Of a stretch of 19,567 nucleotides of DNA, positions 14,460 to 19,567 are shown piece by piece. This DNA comes from Bacteriovoracaceae bacterium UBA4573. GTDB lineage: Bacteria; Bdellovibrionota; UBA1018; UBA923. The position numbers were made by a program, and so were the translations under genes. Each line of letters begins with the position of its first letter. Position 1 is the first letter of the stretch. The stretch covers positions 1 to 19,567 of the forward strand of contig DGKJ01000023.1 of the NCBI GenBank assembly GCA_002387735.1, in the 5' to 3' direction. The notes below the pieces were generated by a model. It was not told where the DNA came from. It searched no databases and saw nothing but the letters and a program-made list of their open reading frames with translations.

Positions 14460-15041
14460 TCAGCTTGATCCACCGCTTCGTCCACCGCCTGAGCTTTGGG
14501 TCGAAGTTTTTCGAACTGTAGAGGTCTTTGCAGCTTTCCCTTTAGTCGAACCACCAGAAATTTTTCCAGTGGCGGAAGCTCGACCGTGTTTCTTTTCAGG
14601 GTGGTGGTGCTCGTGCCCCTCGTGCCCTTCGTTCTCTTGAGCTTTATCGAATTTTTTTGCTTTCTTCTTACGCTCGGTAATTGGGCGATCGACAAGCTCT
14701 ATAATTGCGAGCTCTGCGCCGTCACCCCAGCGGGTGCCGTCACGTCGAAGAACGCGAGTGTAACCACCAGCGCGCTTCGCATAACGCTCTGAGAGCGACG
14801 TGAATAGCTTATTCACGGCTTCTTCGTCTCTAGTTCGCGCAAAAGCCAAACGACGAGCGTGCAGGGTGCCTTCTTTACCAAGAGTAATCAGGCGATCCAC
14901 TACGCGACGAATTTCTTTTGCCTTCGCAACGGTAGTTGTCACCTGCTCTTTGCAAATCAAGTTTACTGCGAGATTACGAAACATCGCCAATCGGTGCGAT
15001 GTATTCATCCCAAATTTTCGGCCGTCTACTAAATGTCTCAT
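14460..15041 (-). CDS. rplQ: 50S ribosomal protein bL17 with long C-terminal extension
   Basis: Residues 1-121 are a normal bL17, a 50S protein near the peptide exit tunnel: MRHLVDGRKFGMNTSHRLAM at the start, LICKEQVTTTVAKAKEIRR near 28-46, and a core ending ELVDRPITERKKK. The protein then continues for about 70 residues instead of stopping near 120-140. The tail has a His-rich stretch at 139-152 (GHEGHEHHHPEKKHG) and a Ser/Gly/Thr/Lys-rich end. The start ATG 15041 lies 3 nt after the rpoA stop, with GGAG in the last rpoA codons. The tail is probably disordered and exposed on the ribosome surface. Codon use looks continuous, so no frameshift is suspected. Confidence 0.96.
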   Translation of the reverse strand: MRHLVDGRKFGMNTSHRLAMFRNLAVNLICKEQVTTTVAKAKEIRRVVDRLITLGKEGTLHARRLAFARTRDEEAVNKLFTSLSERYAKRAGGYTRVLRRDGTRWGDGAELAIIELVDRPITERKKKAKKFDKAQENEGHEGHEHHHPEKKHGRASATGKISGGSTKGKAAKTSTVRKTSTQSSGGGRSGGSS

Positions 15042-15044
15042 GAA

Positions 15045-16142
15045 CTACTCCAGATCGTCTTCTTCGTCTTCGAGGTCGGCCGAGTCTTTGCGTGCTAAGA
15101 TTCGGTTCTCGTCTACGTCGGTATCAGCAGGCTTTGGTGGGTTGGTAGGAGGCACGAAACCATCCAACTTCATTCCCAAGCTCAAACCCATTTCTCCGAG
15201 AATGTCTTTAATTTCGTTCAATGACTTGCGACCGAAATTCTTAGTCTTAAGCATTTCAGCTTCGGTACGTTGAACTAATTCATAGATGTACTTGATGCTC
15301 GCATTCTGCAAACAATTTGCAGAGCGAACTGACAACTCAAGTTCATCCACTGAGCGGTAGAGGTTCGGATTGAACTCTGCGCTTTCTGGCTCTTGAGCAG
15401 TTTCGATAATTTCGCTCTCTTCTTCAAAATTAAGGAATACCGAAAGTTGTTCTTTCAGAATCTTCGATGCAAGCGCAACAGAATCTTCTGGCACAACCGA
15501 TCCATCGGTCCACACTTCGAGAGTAAGTTTATCGTAGTCAGTACGTTGTCCGACGCGCGACTGAGTCACTGTGTAGTTTACTCGGCGCACTGGGGAGAAA
15601 AAAGAATCGACCGGAATCCAGCCAATACCCATATCATCGGTTTTGTTCGTTTCAGCGGTCGCATAACCACGCCCGCGTCGTACGATGATCTCCGCCTTGA
15701 ATTTCCCGTCTTTTCCAAGAGAGCAAATGACTTGATCGGGGTTCAGGATCTGCACCTGTTCTCCGGTCATGATATCACGTGCGCAAACGTCACCAGCACC
15801 AGTTTTATTGATAAAAATGGTAGCTTGGTCCGTATTCAACATCTTGAATCGCACTTCCTTAAGATTCAAAATAATCTCGGTCACGTCTTCGTTCACATCT
15901 GGAATCGCTGTAAACTCGTGCAATACTCCGTCAATTTTTACAGCCGTCACTGCCGCGCCCTGAAGCGAAGACAAAAGACATCTGCGAAGCGCGTTCCCAA
16001 GAGTGATACCAAATCCCCTCTCAAGTGGTCGTGCTACGAACTTTCCATATCCTGAGTTTAACGTTTCCCGATCGACGTCTAACGCCTTCGGTCTAATTAA
16101 ATCCCGCCAATTCTTCGCCATGAAACCTGTCACGCTCGACAT
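15045..16142 (-). CDS. rpoA: DNA-directed RNA polymerase subunit alpha
   Basis: The 365-aa alpha subunit starts RNA polymerase assembly as a dimer. The N-terminal domain (about 1-240) includes RPLERGFGITLGNALRRCLL at 38-57 and DGVLHEFTAIPDVNEDVTEI. The C-terminal domain (about 259-323) has SVRSANCLQNASIKYIYEL, whose arginine and asparagine contact UP-element DNA, and KNFGRKSLNEIK. The protein is longer than the usual 320-340 aa because of a Pro-rich linker and an acidic tail, residues 330-365, ending in LEDEEDDLE. ATG 16142 is supported by GAGGAGA 6-7 nt upstream; an internal Met8 is a less likely start. It sits in the standard alpha-operon position between rpsD and rplQ. Confidence 0.98.
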   Translation of the reverse strand: MSSVTGFMAKNWRDLIRPKALDVDRETLNSGYGKFVARPLERGFGITLGNALRRCLLSSLQGAAVTAVKIDGVLHEFTAIPDVNEDVTEIILNLKEVRFKMLNTDQATIFINKTGAGDVCARDIMTGEQVQILNPDQVICSLGKDGKFKAEIIVRRGRGYATAETNKTDDMGIGWIPVDSFFSPVRRVNYTVTQSRVGQRTDYDKLTLEVWTDGSVVPEDSVALASKILKEQLSVFLNFEEESEIIETAQEPESAEFNPNLYRSVDELELSVRSANCLQNASIKYIYELVQRTEAEMLKTKNFGRKSLNEIKDILGEMGLSLGMKLDGFVPPTNPPKPADTDVDENRILARKDSADLEDEEDDLE

Positions 16143-16164
16143 TTCAATCTCCTCAAATCAAAAA

Positions 16165-16791
16165 TTACTTGGAGTACAATTCTACTATTAGGCGCTCTTC
16201 CATCGGTGCCGTTACGTCTTCGCGCGACGGCAAGTCACGAATTTTGCCTCGAAACTGAGCAGGGTCAATTTCCAACCACTGCGGAACTTCTCGTCGCTTC
16301 AAACCTTCCAAGGCTGCTTGAATGCGAACAACTTTCTTGCTCTTTTCTCGAATTTCTACAGTGTCGCCTTTGCGCACGGTGTACGAAGGGATATTCACCG
16401 ATTTTCCGTTTACAAGAAAATGGCAATGGCGAACCAATTGGCGCGCCTCTGTTCGGGAGCTCGCAAAACCTAGCCGATAAGCTACGTTATCAAGACGGCG
16501 CTCCAAAAGACTTACAAGGTTGTTACCAGTAACACCCTTCATTCTCTCGGCACGCTCGAAGGTCAAACGAAATTGATCTTCTAGAAGACCGTACAAACGT
16601 TTAATTTTTTGCTTTTCTCGAAGTTGAAGACCGTATTCGGAAAACTTGATTCGCCCTTGGCCGTGTTGACCTGGGGGATATCCACGTCTTTCGAATGAAC
16701 ACTTCTCAGTGTAACAACGATCGCCTTTCAAAAAGAGTTTTTGGTTTTCTCTTCGGCAAATACGACAAACTGATTCACAATAACGAGCCAT
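16165..16791 (-). CDS. rpsD: 30S ribosomal protein uS4
   Basis: The 208-aa uS4 is a 16S rRNA-binding assembly protein. The N-terminus keeps a zinc-binding set, C9-x2-C12 with C26 and C31, so this is the C+ form. YPPGQHGQGR near 38-47 and the S4 RNA-binding domain follow (LVSLLERRLDNVAYRLGFA near 91-110, RQLVRHCHFLVNGKSVNIPS near 116-136). In E. coli uS4 represses translation of the alpha operon; whether it does so here cannot be seen. ATG 16791 lies 3 nt after the rpsK stop, with AGGAGAG about 8 nt upstream inside the end of rpsK. The next gene, rpoA, starts 22 nt after the stop. Confidence 0.98.
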   Translation of the reverse strand: MARYCESVCRICRRENQKLFLKGDRCYTEKCSFERRGYPPGQHGQGRIKFSEYGLQLREKQKIKRLYGLLEDQFRLTFERAERMKGVTGNNLVSLLERRLDNVAYRLGFASSRTEARQLVRHCHFLVNGKSVNIPSYTVRKGDTVEIREKSKKVVRIQAALEGLKRREVPQWLEIDPAQFRGKIRDLPSREDVTAPMEERLIVELYSK

Positions 16792-16794
16792 GAA

Positions 16795-17253
16795 TTAAAC
16801 TCTCCTACGCTTCGGTGGTCTGCACCCATTGTGTGGAATAGGTGTAATATCTTTTAAAAATGTAACGCGAAGACCAGCTGCTTGCATTGCCCGCACAGCA
16901 GATTCACGACCTGCACCGGGGCCATTCACGAAAACTTGTACTGTTCGCATTCCGTTGTCGGCGGCCTTTCGGGCAGCGTCTTCAGCTGCGACTTGCGCCG
17001 CAAAGGGAGTGTTCTTGCGAGATCCTCGAAAACCCTTTGCTCCAGCAGTAGACCAACAAACCACGTTACCCATCGAGTCGGTAATGGTTACAATCGTGTT
17101 ATTGAAAGACGCCTGAATATAAACATTCCCAGTAGAAACATTCTTTTTCGTTTTCTTCTTACGAGTTGTTGTTTCACCGGCTGCAGCGGCAGTTCCCTCG
17201 ACGGGAGCTGGTGCGGCGACCTTCTCTTCTTTTTCTTGTTTCACTTCGCTCAT
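16795..17253 (-). CDS. rpsK: 30S ribosomal protein uS11 with N-terminal extension
   Basis: The 152-aa uS11 is a platform protein of the 30S subunit that contacts mRNA near the E site. The conserved core starts at about residue 38 (STGNVYIQASFNNTIVTITD) and contains GAKGFRGSRKNTPFAAQVAA, VFVNGPGAGRESAVRA and the basic end HNGCRPPKRRRV. Residues 1-37 are an extra acidic, then Ala/Pro-rich, then Lys-rich stretch; most bacterial uS11 proteins are about 125-130 aa. ATG 17253 is supported by AAGGAGA 6 nt upstream. The extension is in frame and has no internal ATG, so it is probably made. Confidence 0.97.
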   Translation of the reverse strand: MSEVKQEKEEKVAAPAPVEGTAAAAGETTTRKKKTKKNVSTGNVYIQASFNNTIVTITDSMGNVVCWSTAGAKGFRGSRKNTPFAAQVAAEDAARKAADNGMRTVQVFVNGPGAGRESAVRAMQAAGLRVTFLKDITPIPHNGCRPPKRRRV

Positions 17254-17287
17254 TCGGTCTCCTTAAAAAATCTTCTCTACTCGAACT

Positions 17288-17671
17288 TTACTTCATCGCC
17301 TTAACAGACTTTTTGCCTGCGATTGCGACAGCTGGGCCCTTTCGTGTGCGGGCGTTCGAATGGGTTCTCTGGCCATGAACTGGCAAGCCCTTACGATGAC
17401 GAGTTCCGCGATAACAGCCTAAGTCAACGAGTCGCTTGATATTCAGGCTCGTTTCACGACGCAAATCGCCCTCAACGCGCTCACTTTTATCCAAAACGTC
17501 TCGGATGCGAGACACTTCGACTTCAGTCAAAGTGTCACTCTTTTTATTTCCATCAACGTTTGCTGCTGCGAGAATTCTCTTCGCGGAAGATCGCCCGATT
17601 CCGTAAATATACGTTAACGCGATTTCCATTCTTTTGTTTCTGGGAAGATCGATACCAGATATGCGTGCCAC
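17288..17671 (-). CDS. rpsM: 30S ribosomal protein uS13
   Basis: The 127-aa uS13 sits in the 30S head and touches the P-site tRNA and the 50S subunit. The family pattern is clear: ARISGIDLPRNKRMEIALTY at the start, the helix-two-turn-helix GIGRSSAKRIL near 25-35, the RNA-binding YRGTRHRKGLPVHGQRTHSN near 88-107, and a Lys-rich end. The start codon is GTG (17669-17671), with AAGGAG 7-8 nt upstream; no ATG lies near. It follows rpmJ by 20 nt and precedes rpsK by 34 nt. Confidence 0.98.
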   Translation of the reverse strand: MARISGIDLPRNKRMEIALTYIYGIGRSSAKRILAAANVDGNKKSDTLTEVEVSRIRDVLDKSERVEGDLRRETSLNIKRLVDLGCYRGTRHRKGLPVHGQRTHSNARTRKGPAVAIAGKKSVKAMK

Positions 17672-17691
17672 TGTTCACTCCTTATTAATGA

Positions 17692-17805
17692 CTAACCTTG
17701 ACGCTGCTTGTGCCGCGGATTCGAACAAATCACTCGTAGAACCCCAACTCGGCGAATAACTTTGCACTTGTCGCAAATTTTTTTAACAGACGCTCGTACT
17801 TTCAT
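17692..17805 (-). CDS. rpmJ: 50S ribosomal protein bL36
   Basis: This 37-aa gene reads MKVRASVKKICDKCKVIRR at the start and ends VICSNPRHKQRQG. The zinc ligands C11, C14, C27 and H32 are all present, so it is the C+ form. The length is exactly that of normal bL36. It binds 23S rRNA helices in the 50S subunit. The order infA-rpmJ-rpsM is conserved in many bacteria. The start is ATG 17803-17805 with a GGTAGG/AGGTG stretch upstream, 15 nt after the infA stop. Confidence 0.97.
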   Translation of the reverse strand: MKVRASVKKICDKCKVIRRVGVLRVICSNPRHKQRQG

Positions 17806-17820
17806 TCCACACCTACCAAT

Positions 17821-18039
17821 CTATTTTACGCGATATGTAATTCTACCGCGGGTCAAATCATATGGAGACAATTCAACCGTAACTTTGTCTCCGGCCAAAA
17901 TCTTGATGTAATGCATCCGCATTTTTCCGGAAATATGGGCAAGAATCTTATGTCCATTTGCTAGTTCCACTCGAAACATCGCATTAGGTAGAGGTTCAAG
18001 CACTGTTCCCTCTACTTCAATGGCATCCTCTTTTGCCAT
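17821..18039 (-). CDS. infA: Translation initiation factor IF-1
   Basis: The 72-aa protein has the standard length and is one S1/OB fold: MAKEDAIEVEGTVLEPLPN at the start, MFRVELANGHKILAHISGKMR in the centre and DLTRGRITYRVK at the end. IF-1 binds the 30S A site during initiation. It lies 34 nt after map and 15 nt before rpmJ. ATG 18039 has GAGAGGG upstream. Confidence 0.98.
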   Translation of the reverse strand: MAKEDAIEVEGTVLEPLPNAMFRVELANGHKILAHISGKMRMHYIKILAGDKVTVELSPYDLTRGRITYRVK

Positions 18040-18073
18040 GCCCTCTCTTCTCCCACAAAAACAGCTCCCGCCA

Positions 18074-18823
18074 TCAATTCGGAAGCGTTAATATCTCCGG
18101 ACCGTTCTTCGTTATCGCTATCGTATGTTCAAAGTGCGCCGACAACGAACCATCGATCGTAACCGCCGTCCAACCATCCGATTCTACTTTAATCGCATGT
18201 GTTCCAGCGTTGATCATAGGCTCGATAGCCAGTACCAGACCCTCTTTTAAAGGGACACCTCTCCCCTTAGGCCCATAATTTGGAACCTGGGGGTCCTCGT
18301 GCAGACTCTTACCTATGCCATGACCGACGAACTCCCTTACCACGGAAAATCCAAGCCCTTCAACATAATTTTGGACTGCATGAGAGATATCGAACAGCTT
18401 ATTTCCGACCACCGCTTGCTCGATTCCTTTCATTAAACACTCTCGGGTAGCATCCACTAAAGCTTGGGCCTGCGGGGTGATTGTTCCTACGGGGACAGTT
18501 ATAGCCGAGTCTCCGTGGTACCCTTCATGGATCACCCCAAAATCAAGCCCTACGATGTCACCGTTCTCAAGAACCCGGTCCCCTGGTATTCCATGAACGA
18601 CCTGGTCATTGACACTTATACAGACACAAGCTGGGAAACCTTTGTAACCTTTAAAAGCAGGTTTTACGCCTAATTCCTTGCACATTTTTTCGGCAATTTG
18701 ATCAAGTTCACCGGTTGTAATCCCCGGCCGAACATTTTTCGCCATTTCCCTCAAGATGTTCGCAGTTGCACGACCTGCTCGGCGCATAATTTCGATTTCT
18801 TGGGGGGATTTTAGGTGTATCAC
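18074..18823 (-). CDS. map: Methionine aminopeptidase, type I
   Basis: The 249-aa enzyme removes the starting methionine from new proteins. All metal ligands are visible: D94 (VGLDFGV), D105 (GYHGDSA), H168 (FVGHGIG), E201 (AIEPMIN) and E232 (HFEHTIA). The catalytic histidine lies in QVVHGIP at about 77. The length is the short type I form without an N-terminal zinc extension. The start is GTG 18821-18823, with AGGAAG about 8 nt upstream; no ATG is available in frame. It follows adk by 11 nt, and secY-adk-map-infA is a widely conserved order. Confidence 0.97.
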   Translation of the reverse strand: MIHLKSPQEIEIMRRAGRATANILREMAKNVRPGITTGELDQIAEKMCKELGVKPAFKGYKGFPACVCISVNDQVVHGIPGDRVLENGDIVGLDFGVIHEGYHGDSAITVPVGTITPQAQALVDATRECLMKGIEQAVVGNKLFDISHAVQNYVEGLGFSVVREFVGHGIGKSLHEDPQVPNYGPKGRGVPLKEGLVLAIEPMINAGTHAIKVESDGWTAVTIDGSLSAHFEHTIAITKNGPEILTLPN

Positions 18824-18834
18824 GCCATCACTTC

Positions 18835-19479
18835 CTATTTTTCCAAATAACCAATAATAGTGGCGGTGATTTGGGTCATAGAACCCGTTCCATCTATCGC
18901 TCGAAGAGCACCCTTATCCTGGTAGTACTTCAACAACGGCGCTGTTGAATCATTATAGACTCGCAAACGGTCTACGATTACTTCGGCAACATCGTCGTTA
19001 CGTTGAAAAAGCTCTCCATTGCACCGATCGCAAACACCTTCTGCTCGCGGAGGTTGAAAATCGACGTGATACCCAGTGCCACACTGGCGGCAGGTCCGTC
19101 TTCCCGTTAATCGTTTAACAAGCTCGGCCTCTGGGACTTGCAAGGCTATAACTCGATCGATTTTCTTCTGAGTTTTTGAAAGGACTGTCTCCAACATGTC
19201 TGCCTGCGCCACATTCCGAGGAAACCCATCAAGAATGAAGCCTTTTTGACAATCCTTTTGAACAACGCGTTCCTCGATTAACCCAATGACGAGATTGTCG
19301 GGAACCAACTCCCCTTTTTTCATAAAGGACTGGGCTTTGACTCCAAGGGTCGTTTGGTCCTTAACAGCTGCCCGCAACATGTCACCGGTCGAAAGCTGAG
19401 GAATGCCCAGGCGTTCCACCAATACTTTTGCCTGTGTTCCCTTACCGGACCCTGGAGGGCCTAACAACAAAATCACCAT
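18835..19479 (-). CDS. adk: Adenylate kinase, long zinc-LID form
   Basis: The 214-aa enzyme interconverts ATP and AMP with two ADP. The P-loop GPPGSGKGTQ is at 7-16, STGDMLR near 30-36, and the AMP-binding DGFPRN at 84-89. The LID domain carries two cysteine pairs, C130-x2-C133 and C150-x2-C153, so it should hold a structural zinc. ATG 19479 is 3 nt after the secY stop, so translation is probably coupled. The length and domain order are normal. Confidence 0.98.
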   Translation of the reverse strand: MVILLLGPPGSGKGTQAKVLVERLGIPQLSTGDMLRAAVKDQTTLGVKAQSFMKKGELVPDNLVIGLIEERVVQKDCQKGFILDGFPRNVAQADMLETVLSKTQKKIDRVIALQVPEAELVKRLTGRRTCRQCGTGYHVDFQPPRAEGVCDRCNGELFQRNDDVAEVIVDRLRVYNDSTAPLLKYYQDKGALRAIDGTGSMTQITATIIGYLEK

Positions 19480-19482
19480 GAA

Positions 19483-19567
19483 TTATACTCGGCGACCTCT
19501 GATACGTGCGCTCTTTACAAAGCCTTCGTAGTTTCGAGTAAGCAGGTGCGATTCAATTTGGGCGACC
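19483..19567 (-). CDS. secY: Preprotein translocase subunit SecY, C-terminal end (cut by window edge)
   Basis: Only the last 27 codons and the stop are in the window. They read VAQIESHLLTRNYEGFVKSA and end RIRGRRV, matching the cytoplasmic C-terminal tail of SecY, which helps bind SecA and the ribosome. The position directly before adk agrees. The rest of the gene lies beyond the right edge. Confidence 0.95.
   Translation of the reverse strand, partial: VAQIESHLLTRNYEGFVKSARIRGRRV

Noticed and set aside
14429..14695. 88-codon minus frame overlapping the end of rplQ, considered as evidence for a frameshift in bL17
   Set aside because: The rplQ frame runs cleanly to its stop 48 nt before a strong terminator; the other frame is a Lys/Arg-rich shadow of the repetitive tail.
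14800..15273. 157-codon open frame opposite the rplQ/rpoA junction
   Set aside because: Antisense to two certain genes; Ser/Arg-rich composition is typical of a shadow frame.
15393..16055. 220-codon open frame on the plus strand opposite rpoA
   Set aside because: It is fully antisense to a certain rpoA, has no protein-like pattern or ribosome binding site, and its openness follows from rpoA codon use.

Overview
The window looks like chromosomal DNA of a Gram-negative bacterium of the Bdellovibrio type (Bdellovibrionota, formerly Deltaproteobacteria). Three things suggest this: the classical secY-adk-map-infA-rpmJ-rpsM-rpsK-rpsD-rpoA-rplQ order, several exported proteins with ordinary Sec signal peptides, and a truncated four-helix membrane protein at the left edge that resembles the multi-copy 'TRPWSLV' membrane proteins of Bdellovibrio. 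The taxonomic call is inference from style and gene content. Base composition looks moderate and even. I see no insertion sequence, prophage, CRISPR array, tRNA or rRNA.

Right third (14376-19567, minus strand): the end of the spc operon and the alpha operon, transcribed right to left. It holds the end of secY, then adk, map, infA, rpmJ (37 codons), rpsM, rpsK, rpsD, rpoA and rplQ, with gaps of 3-35 nt. It closes with a strong intrinsic terminator at 14376-14412. bL17 has an unusual His-rich and Ser/Gly-rich tail, RpoA has an acidic tail, and uS11 has an Ala/Lys-rich N-terminal extension.

Middle (8483-14269): a cysteine desulfurase on the plus strand faces a minus-strand pair made of a TlpA-like thioredoxin and a periplasmic coiled-coil protein, whose reading frames overlap. 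Next comes a plus-strand pair: an HNH nuclease whose predicted transcript starts almost at its ATG, and a 489-aa protein joining a sigma-region-4-like helix-turn-helix, a single membrane helix and a periplasmic domain. A secreted Cys-containing protein of unknown function lies convergent to that pair.

Left third (1-8432, all minus strand): an FAD oxidase (AGPS/GlcD-like) overlaps a two-cluster Fe-S protein by 50 nt. Then come a small YqjD/DUF883-like tail-anchored protein, an unknown secreted protein whose signal-peptide codons form a terminator-like hairpin, a diacylglycerol-kinase-family lipid kinase, a sigma-54 activator preceded by a 19-bp perfect palindrome, an acyl-CoA carboxylase carboxyltransferase (PccB type), and the N-terminal part of the membrane protein.

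No stretch over 300 bases lacks a gene. I see no clearly novel large defence or mobile system. The most unusual items are the HTH-membrane-periplasm fusion coupled to an HNH nuclease, the hairpin inside a signal-peptide coding region, the FAD/Fe-S overlapping pair, and the near-leaderless starts.
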